64,000 bases of DNA from Aquilonibacter sp963703325 (GCA_963703325.1 OY969805.1:2480001-2544000), one strand, 5' to 3'. Counted from the stretch's first letter, positions 42,649 through 54,621 are shown. The notes: generated by a model from the letters alone, not told the origin. Numbers and translations are program-made.

Positions 42649-43872
42649 TTAGACGGCGGCCGCCGTCGCTCCCAAGCCGAAGCGCTTGTCGGCGTCGTCG
42701 GCAATGTATTTGCCGATCGCGAGCGAGGAGGTTGCGGCCGGTGACGGTGCGTTGCGGACGTGCATCGTTCCGGCATCACCCTCGAACACGAAGTCGTCAA
42801 CCTGCGTGCCGTCGGCCATCATCGCTTGCGCGCGCACGCCCGAGGGCCCGGCCAGTGTGTCGGAGACTTGCAGTTCGGGAATATAGCGCTGCAAGGCTTT
42901 CACGTATGCGCTGCGCAGCACGTCGCGATACATTTCCCCCATGCCGGTATTGAAATACTTGCCGGCGAGTTTGATGAAGCCCGGATAGGTGAGCGTTTCC
43001 AGCAAGTCGCGCGGGTTAATCGTGGTAAACGAGTAGCCCTCGCGCGCAAAGGCGAGCACCGCGTTGGGGCCAAGCCAAATGTCGCCGTTCATCCGCGGCG
43101 TGAAGTGCACGCCGAGGAACGGGAAGTTCGGGTCGGGCACCGGATAGATGTTGCCCTTGACGAGATACCGCTTGTCGGGCTTGAGGATCAAGTAGTCGCC
43201 GCGGAACGGCACGATCTTCGGATCGCTCATTCCGCCGGTCATCTTTGCTAGCCGGTCGGACTGCAGTCCGCCGCACGTGATCACGTAACGCGCATCGTAG
43301 TCGCCTTGCGCGGTCTCGAGGTGCACGACGTCATTGCGGCGCTGGATTGCGCGCACTTCGCGTCCGGTGAAGATCTCGCCGCCCATGGCGCGCACATCGT
43401 CGCCGTACGAGCGTGCGACGATGCCGTAATCGACAATGCCGGTCACCGGTAAGAAGATCGCCCTGATGCCGCGGCAGTGCGGTTCGCGTTCGCGAATGCC
43501 GTCGGCGTCGACGATCTCCAGGCTTTCGATACCGTTTTGGATGCCGCGATCGAAAAGGTCTTGCAGTAACGGCAACTCGCGCTCTTCGGTCGCGACGATC
43601 AACTTGCCGACGCTGCGATACTCGATGCCTTTGCTGTCGCAATACTGCCAGAGCTGGCGCCGGCCTTCAACGCAAAGCTTGGCTTTGAGCGATCCGGGCT
43701 TGTAATAGATGCCGGAGTGGATCACGCCGCTGTTGTGGCCGGTCTGATGGGTAGCGAGCAGTTCCTCTTTCTCGAGCAGGACGAGCTTGAGGTGCGGATG
43801 GCGGAGCAGAAGCTCCCGCGCGGTTGCCAGGCCGACGATGCCGCCGCCCACGATCGCGATGTCGTACGTCAT
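42649..43872 (-). CDS. lhgO: L-2-hydroxyglutarate oxidase
   Basis: The product is 407 residues from the ATG at 43872. The FAD-binding N terminus reads MTYDIAIVGGGIVGLATARE and the family signature is in ATHQTGHNSGVIHSGIYYKP. The C-terminal half has PFRGDYLILKPDKRYLVKGN and VHFTPRMNGDIWLGPNAVLA. LhgO oxidises L-2-hydroxyglutarate to 2-oxoglutarate and gives electrons to the membrane quinone pool. It clears a product of glutarate/lysine breakdown or of side reactions of malate dehydrogenase. The GNAT gene follows after 1 nt. Confidence 0.9.
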   Translation of the reverse strand: MTYDIAIVGGGIVGLATARELLLRHPHLKLVLLEKEELLATHQTGHNSGVIHSGIYYKPGSLKAKLCVEGRRQLWQYCDSKGIEYRSVGKLIVATEERELPLLQDLFDRGIQNGIESLEIVDADGIREREPHCRGIRAIFLPVTGIVDYGIVARSYGDDVRAMGGEIFTGREVRAIQRRNDVVHLETAQGDYDARYVITCGGLQSDRLAKMTGGMSDPKIVPFRGDYLILKPDKRYLVKGNIYPVPDPNFPFLGVHFTPRMNGDIWLGPNAVLAFAREGYSFTTINPRDLLETLTYPGFIKLAGKYFNTGMGEMYRDVLRSAYVKALQRYIPELQVSDTLAGPSGVRAQAMMADGTQVDDFVFEGDAGTMHVRNAPSPAATSSLAIGKYIADDADKRFGLGATAAAV

Positions 43873-43959
43873 ATCACGACGATTCTCGCACCTCCGAGAG
43901 GGGCCCGCTATAGCGGAAGTGGCAAGGCGGCCCGGACCGCGGCGGGGAAAAACCGGGGC

Positions 43960-45529
43960 ATGACCAGCACACTCACGCGCACGATCCCACCCTTTAAGAA
44001 TGAAGTCGTCAAGTCGTTTACCGACCCGGCCGACGCGGCCGCGATGAAGGCCGCGCTCGCGAGCGTGAAGGAGCGCTTCGGGCGGCACTACCCCCTAGTG
44101 ATCGACGGCGAACGGATCGAGACCGAAAAGCAGAATCCGCTCGCTCAACCCCTCCCATCCGGGCGTGGTCGTCGGTCTGACCAGTTCGGCGTCGAAGGAG
44201 CAAGCAAACGCTGCGGTTGCGGCCGCATCGCGCGCCTTTGAAACGTGGAAGCGAAAGAGCGCACAAGAGCGCGCGGCGTTTCTGTTCGACGCGGCGGCCA
44301 AGTTGCGCGAGCGGCGCTATGAGTACGACGCGCTGCTGGTCTACGAAGTCGGCAAGAGCTGGCCCGAAGCCGACGGCGACATCGCCGAGGCGATCGACTT
44401 TTTGGAATTTTACGCGCGCGAAGCGTTACGGTACGCGCAGCCGCATCCGGTGGTACCGATCGAAGGCGAGCGCAACGAGATGGTCTACATCCCGCTCGGC
44501 GTCGGTGCGGTGATTCCGCCGTGGAACTTCGCCGGCGCGATCATGATGGGCATGACCGCGGCGGCGATCGTCGCCGGCAACACGGTGGTGCTCAAGCCGT
44601 CGAGCGATTCGGCGATCATTGCCGCGTGGTTCGTCGATTTATTGCACGAGATCGGTTTGCCTAAGGGCGTGGTCAATTTCATTCCGGGCTCCGGCAGCGT
44701 CATCGGCGATCTGATCGTCGGTCATCCGCAGATTCGTTTCATCTCGTTTACCGGTTCGAAGGAAGTCGGCTTGCACATCAACGAGCTTGCGGCCAAGCCG
44801 CAGCCCGGGCAGAAGTGGATCAAGCGTGTCGTCGCCGAGATGGGCGGCAAGGATTCGATCGTGGTCGCTGCCGATGCCGATCTCGATGCAGCCGTTGAAG
44901 GCGTGGCGGTCTCCGCTTTCGGCTTCCAAGGACAGAAGTGTTCGGCATGTTCGCGCGCGATCGTCGAGGCGCCGATCTACGACCAATTCGTTGGCAAACT
45001 CAAAGACCGCGTCGCGAAGATCACGGTCGGCGATCCGGAACAGCAATCGACCTACATGGGTCCGGTGGTCAACGAAGCTGCGCTCGCGTCGATTTCCGAC
45101 TATATCGAGACCGGGAAGAAGGAAGGCCGCGTGATCTCGGGCGGCAGCCGCGTCGGCAGCGAAGGCTACTTCCTCGAGCCGACCGTCATCGCCGATGTCG
45201 ATCCGAAGGCGCGCATCGCGCAAGAAGAGATCTTCGGTCCGGTGCTGGCGATCATCAAGGCCAAGGATTTCGATCATGCGATGGAAATCGCGAACAATAC
45301 CGAGTTTGGTCTGACCGGTTCGCTCTACACCAGCGACGAAGCCAAGATCGCACGCGCCAAGGAAGACTTCTTCGTGGGCAATCTCTACTTCAATCGCAAG
45401 AGCACCGGCGCGTACGTCGGCGTCCACCCGTTTGGCGGCTTCAACATGTCGGGCACCGACAGTAAAGCCGGCGGCCCCGACTACTTGCTGCTGTTTATGC
45501 AGGCGAAAACGATGTCGCGCAAGGTCTAG
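43960..45529 (+). pseudogene. 1-pyrroline-5-carboxylate dehydrogenase gene with a frameshift
   Basis: The first frame runs from ATG 43960 to about 44134 (PPFKNEVVKSFTDPADAAAM, then YPLVIDGERIETEKQ). The homology continues one frame over (SLNPSHPGVVVGLTSSASKE) to 45529. Removing one A from CAGAATCCGC near 44131-44137 restores a continuous protein reading ETEKQIRSLNPSHPG. The rest is an intact aldehyde dehydrogenase: NFAGAIMMGMTAAAIVAGN, catalytic Glu in VAEMGGKDSIVV and Cys in FQGQKCSACSRAIV. The enzyme oxidises P5C to glutamate in proline breakdown. A real mutation, a translational frameshift and a sequencing error are all possible. A GTG at 44165 could start a shortened protein. Confidence 0.8.
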
Positions 45530-45550
45530 GATGTAAAGCGGCGCGCGCCG

Positions 45551-46723
45551 ATGCGTGAACTACGGCTCCAAGCCAAGGCGGACAAGCGAGTCCGCCTTGG
45601 TCATAATTGGATCTTCTCGAACGAGGTCGCGATCGAGCAAACGCCGTTGACGGCGTTTAAGCCCGGCGAGCTCGCGCGCGTGGTCGATACCGGCCGCAAT
45701 CCCGTCGGCATCGCCTACGTCAATCCCAATGCGTTGATCTGCGCGCGGATTCTCACCCGCGACGTGCGCGCGACGATCGACATCGGTTGGTTTCGCTCGC
45801 GCATCGAGCGCGCGCTCGCCCTGCGCCAACATTTCTACCCCGCGCCGTTTTATCGCTTGATCTTCGGCGAGTCGGATGGCCTGCCCGGGTTTGTCGTCGA
45901 TCGCTACGGCGACGTGTGCGTCGCACAGCTCAACACCGCGGGGGCGCTCGCTCTGCGCGAGCTGTTCGTCACCGCACTCACGCAGGTGATCGCGCCGAAG
46001 GGGCTGCTGTTGCGCAATGCCGGATCGACGCGCGCGCTCGAAGGCATCGAACCGCTGGATCAGGCGCTCGGCGAGGTTCCGGAGCGCGTCGTGGTCACCG
46101 AAGGTGACATGCAGATCGCCGCGCCGCTGCGTGCCGGGCAGAAGACCGGGTATTTCTACGATCAACGCGACAATCGCGCGCGGCTGCGGCGTTACGTGCA
46201 TTCGGGCGATCGCGTGCTCGACGTCTTTTCGTATGTCGGCGCGTGGGCGGTTTCTGCATTGAAAGCCGGCGCGGCCACGGTAACTTGCATCGATCAATCG
46301 GAACTGGCGCTCGAATACGCCGACGACAATGCGCGCGCGGCTGGCGGCGAGATCGAGGGCCTGGTCGGCGACGCGCTTGAGGTGATGCGCGGCCTGCACG
46401 GCGAGGGACGCCGTTTCGAGGTCGTCATCCTCGATCCGCCGGCGCTGATCAAGCGGCGCAAGGACGCCGGTGCGGGCGAGCGGCAGTACGAACGCTTGCA
46501 CGAAGCCGCGCTGCGGTTGTTGCGCGAGGACGGCTTCTTGCTCAGTTCATCCTGCTCGTATCATCTTGCACCCGAGCGTTTGCAGCGTGCCGCATACGAT
46601 GCGGCGCGAACGGTCGGACGGCGCATGCAAGTTCTCGAACGCCACGGCCAGCCCCCCGATCATCCGGTGCATCCGGCGATGCCGGAGACAGAATATCTCA
46701 AGGCGCTGTACTTGCGCGCGTAA
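45551..46723 (+). CDS. RlmI-like 23S rRNA cytosine C5-methyltransferase
   Basis: The product has 390 residues. The N-terminal PUA-like part (RVRLGHNWIFSNEVAIEQTP) is followed by a middle domain and a SAM domain with RVLDVFSYVGAWAVSALKAG and the catalytic-region motif VILDPPALIKRRKDAG. This is the layout of RlmI, which makes m5C1962 in E. coli 23S rRNA. The conserved SSCS after the motif (LLSSSCSYHLAPE) supports a C5 methyltransferase. Its end overlaps the convergent next gene by 26 nt. Confidence 0.85.
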   Translation: MRELRLQAKADKRVRLGHNWIFSNEVAIEQTPLTAFKPGELARVVDTGRNPVGIAYVNPNALICARILTRDVRATIDIGWFRSRIERALALRQHFYPAPFYRLIFGESDGLPGFVVDRYGDVCVAQLNTAGALALRELFVTALTQVIAPKGLLLRNAGSTRALEGIEPLDQALGEVPERVVVTEGDMQIAAPLRAGQKTGYFYDQRDNRARLRRYVHSGDRVLDVFSYVGAWAVSALKAGAATVTCIDQSELALEYADDNARAAGGEIEGLVGDALEVMRGLHGEGRRFEVVILDPPALIKRRKDAGAGERQYERLHEAALRLLREDGFLLSSSCSYHLAPERLQRAAYDAARTVGRRMQVLERHGQPPDHPVHPAMPETEYLKALYLRA

Positions 46724-47468
46724 GCGCGCAGAATTTGCTATCTCCGGGATCTTCGTTGAACATGCAGGCGATGACGCGAAAATCAATATCCGTGAGCAAC
46801 GCGTCAAACGGGTCGAGAGTCTCGAGGAGCAACTGCCGATTCTCCTCTCCCGGCGACAAGAACGCGGCGACGGCGGTTGAGATGGCGGCGTGTGCAAATG
46901 TGACGGCGCGGCCGTCGTACGAAAGCCGCCACGGCAACATCTTTTCAATGTTCGCGGTGCTTTTAATGACGGCTTCGCTGTTGCGGACGTCGCGTAATCG
47001 AACGACGACGGAAGCAGCGGGCATTCGTACGGATACATTGCCCTTGGGATTGAACGTTTCGGCGATCATAGTCCGAACCGCCGCAGGGGTCGCGAGGCTT
47101 AAGGCCGCGCGGCGTTGGGCCGCGTTCCATTGGGGCGTGTTGCGTATATCGGTTCGGAGTTTGCGAGCGATACGCTCAACAGTTGCGTCGCTGTAGCCCG
47201 CTAATCGCAGTTGGCCAGGTTCATCGGGAATTCGCACTGCATCGAGCAGTCGCTCAACCCATGCGTTCTCGATCCATCCGTTCGTGCAACGCCAAGCGGC
47301 GCTGCGGAAATCACAGATGATGTCGAGATATTCGTGCGGGTCCGGATCGATGTCCGAGCTGTCGCCGCGCCACGATGAGGTAATCGCGAGGTGCGTCGGA
47401 CGGAACGACGCCGGAATCGGCGAGGGAATGAGCGCCAGAGCGGACGCGAGCAAAGCAATCGCTAGCAT
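46698..47468 (-). CDS. Secreted protein of unknown function
   Basis: The product has 256 residues. The N terminus MLAIALLASALALIPSPIPA is a likely signal peptide. The mature part includes DIDPDPHEYLDIICDFRSAA with CDF...WRCTNGW, a middle helical region (DATVERIARKLRTDIRNTPQ) and LPWRLSYDGRAVTFAHAAIS. Three or four Cys could form disulphides. I recognise no family. An alternating AT-rich tract lies just before the ATG. It is convergent with the methyltransferase gene and head-to-head with the CGNR regulator. Confidence 0.6.
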   Translation of the reverse strand: MLAIALLASALALIPSPIPASFRPTHLAITSSWRGDSSDIDPDPHEYLDIICDFRSAAWRCTNGWIENAWVERLLDAVRIPDEPGQLRLAGYSDATVERIARKLRTDIRNTPQWNAAQRRAALSLATPAAVRTMIAETFNPKGNVSVRMPAASVVVRLRDVRNSEAVIKSTANIEKMLPWRLSYDGRAVTFAHAAISTAVAAFLSPGEENRQLLLETLDPFDALLTDIDFRVIACMFNEDPGDSKFCALTRASTAP

Positions 47469-47674
47469 ACAGTAATGTAACTAGAGCATGCGGCTCGTTG
47501 TGAGATGGACACCCCAGCCGCGGAAGAGGTCGTCCGTCCGGCGGTCAGGCCGCTCCAGCTGGAGGTCGATGGTGGTGCGGACGAGCGGGCGACGGGCCGA
47601 CGAGGGGAGGATCATGAGACTTCGTGCCTTTCCAGAGAAGTAACTAACAAACAGCATACGCTGGTGATAGTAAC

Positions 47675-47703
47675 TTGTCAACTCGCTTTGCTGGTGATAT
47701 ACT
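47675..47703 (+). promoter_or_regulatory. Promoter of the CGNR regulator gene, probably leaderless
   Basis: TTGTCA (47675-47680), a 17-bp spacer and TATACT (47698-47703). Transcription should start about 7 nt later, at the GTG at 47710. GCTGGTGATA occurs twice (about 47660 and 47690) and AGTAACT twice around the -35, possible operator repeats. Confidence 0.65.
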
Positions 47704-47709
47704 AGCGGT

Positions 47710-48273
47710 GTGCCAAAAGATGCCACAGCACCGGGTTCGCTCGAGCTCGTCCGCAGTTTCGTGAACTCGATCGACCTCGAGCACCCCGAGACGCTCGACG
47801 CGTTGGCGGATCTCGCGAGCGCTCGAGTGTGGCTTGCCGACGCCGGGGTCGACCCGGCGGGACTGGCACCGGCCGAGCTTCCCGAATTACGCGAGTTGCG
47901 CGAAGCCTTTCGATCCGCGCTCCTCGCCCATACGGGCGAGGGTGATGAAGGCGACGCGTGGCGGTTTCTGGCCGAGCGGCTTGGCGGCGTTCGCCTCGAG
48001 ATGCGGTTCGCCCACGGCGGCGGTGCCCAGCTCCAAGCGGCCGAGCGGTCGGGGGCCGAGGGCCTTCGGGGCGTGCTCGCAGCGGCGGTCTACGACGCGC
48101 TGCGCGACGGGACGTGGGCCCGGCTCAAGGCCTGCCGCAAGCACACTTGCTTGTTCGCCTTCTACGATAAGACGAAGAACGGCTGCGGCACCTGGTGCAA
48201 CATGGACACCTGCGGGAATCAGGCGAAAGCGGCGCGCCGGCGGGCGCGCGAGCGGGCGAGCGCCGGGCCCTAA
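47710..48273 (+). CDS. CGNR zinc-finger transcriptional regulator
   Basis: The product is 187 residues from a GTG. The N-terminal ligand-binding ABATE-like domain (LELVRSFVNSIDLEHPETLD, then LREAFRSALLAHTGEGDEGD) is followed by a C-terminal zinc finger: CRKHTCLFAFYDKTKNG and CNMDTCGNQAKAARRRARER, whose CGNQ matches the CGNR motif. Proteins of this family are stress-linked or ligand-responsive DNA-binding regulators; the target is unknown. The GTG sits where transcription should start, so the message is probably leaderless. No partner gene is adjacent; the next gene is the rRNA operon. Confidence 0.85.
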   Translation: MPKDATAPGSLELVRSFVNSIDLEHPETLDALADLASARVWLADAGVDPAGLAPAELPELRELREAFRSALLAHTGEGDEGDAWRFLAERLGGVRLEMRFAHGGGAQLQAAERSGAEGLRGVLAAAVYDALRDGTWARLKACRKHTCLFAFYDKTKNGCGTWCNMDTCGNQAKAARRRARERASAGP

Positions 48274-48380
48274 CGCGCAACTCCTCCTGGCTTCTCGGGG
48301 TCCTATGTGGTACCCTGATAGTCCGGGTCCGGCGGCTGCGATCTTAGTCGTGGCGCTGGAGAAAAAGTACGAAATCGCGC

Positions 48381-48409
48381 TTGACACGCGTCACGCGCTT
48401 CGATACTAT
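48381..48409 (+). promoter_or_regulatory. rRNA operon promoter
   Basis: TTGACA (48381-48386), a 17-bp spacer and TACTAT (48404-48409). It is the strongest -35 box in the window and lies about 320 nt before the 16S gene. Confidence 0.8.
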
Positions 48410-48727
48410 AGCCGGGTTGGCTTGGAGCACCCCCCATCTAAAGCGCGATCGAAAGATGCGCGTTTTGGTTGCCGGTGCCCGGGCCGTTCGCTCCTTGAAA
48501 ACTGAACAGTACAGCAGCAAATAAGTCTGTGGGTCTCCGACCTCTAAGACAAGGTCAAAAGCATTCGCCGTAAGGCAAATGCAAGTAGGTCAAGTCTTTT
48601 GAGAATCGCGAGAACGTACAATTCTAGCTGTTATGAATCGCAAGATTTGTAGCGATGTGATTCGCAGTCACATCTGAAAAAGCACAGCGAAATATAGAGC
48701 CATGTTTATCATGTCTCCATAAAAATT
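48410..48727 (+). other. rRNA leader region with processing stem
   Basis: There is no gene here. CTGAACAGTACAG (48502-48514) is perfectly complementary to CTGTACTGTTCAG in the spacer (50443-50455) and should form the stem from which pre-16S is cut. A CCTTGAAAACTG box sits next to it and recurs in the spacer. Other inverted segments (for example around 48440-48468) are less clear. Confidence 0.7.
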
Positions 48728-50652
<1,925 letters not shown>

Positions 50653-51178
50653 CGAAAATTATTAAGGGCATGCAGGTGGATACCTTGGTTCCACAGGCGA
50701 TGAAGGACGTGCAAAGCTGCGATAAGCGTCGGGGAGCTGCTAAGAAGCTATGATCCGGCGATTTCCGAATGGGGCAACCCCCACGCCGTCATGGGCGTGG
50801 ACTCCACGATGAATTCAATAGTCGTGAGAGAGCGTACCCGGTGAACTGAAACATCTAAGTAGCCGGAGGAAAAGACATCAAACGAGATTCCCGTAGTAGT
50901 GGCGAGCGAACTGGGAACTAGCCTAAACCGTTCATGTGCAAGCGTTCGGGCGTTGCATGAGCGGGGTTGAACGACGACCATCACAGAGCCGAATCTCTGT
51001 GCGCAAGTTACCAAACCGATCGATAGTAGAAGCCGGCTGGAAAGCCGCACCATAGAAGGTGATAGTCCTGTAGATAAAATCAATCGGTCTTGCGGAGTCG
51101 TTCGTGAGTAGGGCGGGGCACGAGAAACCCTGTCTGAAGCTGGGGGGACCATCCTCCAAGGCTAAATATTCTGTGGAA

Positions 51179-51225
<47 letters not shown>

Positions 51226-52796
51226 GAGGGGAGTGAAATAGAACATGAAACCGCATGCCTACAAACCGTGAAAGGCCAATGCGCAAGCAAGGCTGATCGC
51301 GTGCCTATTGAAGAATGAACCTGCGAGTTACTTGTAACGGGCTTGGTTAAGGTGTTGAACCGGAGCCGTAGCGAAAGCGAGTCTGAATAGGGCGAATTTG
51401 TCCGTTGCAGTAGACCCGAAACCGAGCGATCTATCCATGAGCAGGGTGAAGCGTGATTAACCTCACGTGGAGGCCCGAACCTGTTGTTGTTGAAAAAACA
51501 TTGGATGACTTGTGGATAGGGGTGAAAAGCCAATCGAGCTCGGAGATAGCTGGTTCTCCCCGAAATAGTTTGAGGACTAGCGTTGCACGTTAACCCAGGG
51601 GGGTAGAGCACTGACAGGGCTAGGGGTCTTACCAGATTACCGAACCCCATCAAACTCCGAATACCCTGGCGAATTATGCAGCAGTCAGACTGTGGGGGAT
51701 AAGCTCCATGGTCAAAAGGGAAACAGCCCAGATCAACAGCTAAGGTCCCTAATATATGCTTAGTGGTAAAGGAAGTCTTGTCGCATAGACAACTAGGAGG
51801 TTGGCTTAGAAGCAGCCACCCTTGAAAGAGTGCGTAATAGCTCACTAGTCGAGTGATGGGGCGCCGAAAATTCAACGGGGCTCAAGCATGTAACCGAAGC
51901 TTTGGGATTAATTAAACTTAATCGGTAGGGGAGCGTTGTGGCGTAGGCTGAAGCACGACCGTGAGGACGTGTGGACGAACCACAAGTGCGAATGCAGGTA
52001 TAAGTAGCGACAAATGCGGGTGAGAACCCCGCACGCCGGAAGTCTAAGGTTTCCTGAGCAACGTCAATCGTCTCAGGGTGAGTCGGGAGCTAAGCCGAGG
52101 CTGAGAAGCGTAGGCGATGCACAAGCAGTTCATATTCTGCTACCACCGATGACCGTTTAGACTTTGGCAGACAGTGTTGTTCGCAACGACTCGTAATCTT
52201 CGGGAGCTAATACTCGCGAAGAATTTTCGTCCGACAACACGGACGAAAAGACGAGCAGCGTGCAATACCGTCTACCAGAGTCTATGAAATGATGGGGTGA
52301 CGCAGGAGGATAGGTCAGCGCCCGGATGGATGTGGGCGTTTAAGCCGGTAGTCCGTAACGTAGGTAAATCCGCGTTGCAAGGACGAGAGGCGAATACGAG
52401 ATCTTTCGAGATCGAAGTGACTGACTCCACGCTGCCAAGAAAAGCCTCTATTAAGGATCATAGGTGCCCGTACCGTATACCGACACAGGTAGACTGGCAG
52501 AGCATGCTAAGGCGACGAGAGAATCCCTGTTAAGGAACTCGGCAAATTGACCCCGTAACTTTGGGAGAAGGGGTGCCACCTTTGGTGAAGTGTTTACCAC
52601 GTAAGCTGAGGGTGGTCGCAGAGAATAGGTCCAAGCGACTGTTTAACAAAAACACAGGTCTCTGCGAATGCGAAAGCAGACGTATAGGGGCTGACTCCTG
52701 CCCGGTGCTGGAAGGTTAAAAGGAGTGGTTAGCGCAAGCGAAGCTGCGAATTGAAGCCCCAGTAAACGGCGGCGGTAACTATAACCGTCCTAAGGT

Positions 52797-53079
52797 GAGT
52801 GTATTAAACACGTTGCCTCACCGCACAGCGATGTGCGGTCGAAAACCTTGCTATATGCGGGAATATCCTTAGAGCCCAACCTACTCGTCGACGTTCGTTA
52901 AGAACGCCGGCAGTAAAAATGGTTTGGGATTGGACAATCCGCAGGAAACTTCGAGTCTTTTGATTCGGAGGATCCTCAGAGACTATACGCAGGGCTCCGA
53001 AAACGAGTTAGATCGTCCGCGATCTTCTCATCGGATGAAGATAGAGTCCACTCCGGTATGAAAGTGCCGGAAAAAAGTG
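52797..53079 (+). mobile_element. Group I intron in 23S rRNA at the I-CeuI site (about L1923)
   Basis: 283 nt inserted between CCGTCCTAAGGT and AGCGAAATTCC, which are contiguous in other 23S genes. The 5' exon ends in T and the intron ends in G, as group I splicing requires. The guide sequence GCCT (52815-52818) pairs with exon AGGT with a G-U at the splice site. A P2-like hairpin CCGCAC/GTGCGG follows. Core elements are recognisable: R (TCAGAGACTATACG near 52975) and S (AAGATAGAGTCC near 53038), which form P7. No reading frame of useful size lies inside, so there is no homing endonuclease. Confidence 0.92.
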
Positions 53080-53121
<42 letters not shown>

Positions 53122-53377
53122 AGTAACGACTTGGACACTGTCTCAATGGGGAACTCGGCGAAATTGCAGTACCAGTGAAGATGCTGGTTACCCGCAGCAG
53201 GACGGAAAGACCCCGTGAAGCTTTACTGTATCCTGGTTTTGGGTTTTGAGATTGTCCGTACAGGATAGGTGGGAGTCGATGATCCAGCGGCGCTAGTCGT
53301 TGGGGAGACAACGTTGGGATACCACCCTGATAGTCTTGGGATTCTAACTCACAACCGTTATCCGGTTGTAGGACATA

Positions 53378-53431
<54 letters not shown>

Positions 53432-53537
53432 TCAAAGGTTCCCTCAGAACGGTCAGAAACCGTTCGTACAGAGTGCATAGGCATAAGGGAGCTTGACTGC
53501 GAGACAGACAAGTCGAGCAGGTGCGAAAGCAGGACTA

Positions 53538-53573
<36 letters not shown>

Positions 53574-53587
53574 TATCGGATAAAAGC

Positions 53588-53623
<36 letters not shown>

Positions 53624-53650
53624 CCACATCGACGGGGAGGTTTGGCACCT

Positions 53651-53950
53651 CAACATAAGGGGTGAAATGGTGGAAACACCATTACCATTTTAAAGTTCCG
53701 GCTTATAACGGTGAACTCCTAATGCGCTAGGACTGGCGCAAGGACAATACCGTGGGAAGTCTGACGGAAACGAAGTTACCGTCATGACCCCGTAACGACT
53801 GATCCATCTCTCTATGAGATGGTGAGATAGTGTGTTGCTGCTCGAGCGATCGAGTAAATCTATGACCGCTATCATACGCCGGCCCCTCGCCCGAGCAATC
53901 GGGCAGGGTGAAGATATAGTCTGCGCCATCAGTAATGATGGAATGACGCG
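53651..53950 (+). mobile_element. Group I intron in 23S rRNA in the peptidyl-transferase loop (about L2500)
   Basis: 300 nt inserted between GTTTGGCACCT and CGATGTCGG, contiguous in other 23S genes. The 5' exon ends in T and the intron ends in G. The guide GGGTG (in AAGGGGTGAAATGG) pairs with exon CACCT with a terminal G-U. The canonical S element AAGATATAGTCT lies at 53911-53922, with a P8-type hairpin just before it (GCCCG...CGGGC) and a matching GCTAT near 53868 for P7. No endonuclease reading frame is present. It differs in sequence from the first intron, so it is not a recent copy. Confidence 0.92.
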
Positions 53951-53983
53951 CGATGTCGGATCGTCGCATCCTGGGGCTGTAGT

Positions 53984-54020
<37 letters not shown>

Positions 54021-54028
54021 TACGCGAT

Positions 54029-54069
<41 letters not shown>

Positions 54070-54462
54070 TGTGGGCGTAGGAAGTTTGAAGGGCGTGGAC
54101 TCTAGTACGAGAGGACCGAGTCGAACGAACCGCTGGTGAACCGGTTGTCCCGCCAGGGGCATAGCCGGGTAGCTATGTTCGGATCAGATAAGTGCTGAAA
54201 GCATATAAGCACGAAACTGACCCTAAGATGAGACTTCAATCCCGTAAGGGTGAAGAGCCGTGGTAGACTACCACGTTGATAGGCCGGGGGTGGAAGCACC
54301 GCAAGGTGTGGAGCTGACCGGTACTAATCGCTCGGATATTTTAAACTACGCTTACGCTTCAATGTTTGGCACTTGGAAGTTCTTCTCTGTACAGCTTTCC
54401 CACCCGCGATCGGCTGGAGCTCCGGCTCGCCATCGCGGATGGGGATCCAGTTTCTGGCGTCC

Positions 54463-54568
54463 ATAGCGACGGGGCCCCACCCGTTCCCATCCCGAACACG
54501 GCAGTTAAGCCCGCCAGCGCCAATGATAGTCGGACCGCAGGGTCCCTCGAAAGTAGGTCGGCGCCAGA
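54463..54568 (+). rRNA. rrf: 5S ribosomal RNA
   Basis: About 106 nt. The terminal stem TCTGGCG/CGCCAGA closes the gene, and the conserved loops CCCACCCGTTCCCATCCCGA ACACGG and TTAAGCCCGCCAGCGCC are present. It lies 114 nt after 23S, in the same operon, before the terminator. Confidence 0.95.
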
Positions 54569-54576
54569 TTTATAGA

Positions 54577-54621
54577 AACGATGAGCCTGCGACAGCAATG
54601 TCGCGGGCTCTCGTCGTTTTT
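54577..54621 (+). terminator. Intrinsic terminator of the rRNA operon
   Basis: ACGATGAGCCTGCGAC and GTCGCGGGCTCTCGTCG pair around AGCAAT, followed by five T. The stem is long and has only a few mismatches. Confidence 0.85.

Noticed and set aside
47481..47615. Small minus-strand frame (starting MILPSSARRPLVRTTIDLQL) before the CGNR gene
   Set aside because: Only about 44 residues, no ribosome site, no family recognised; may be a gene fragment but cannot be supported.
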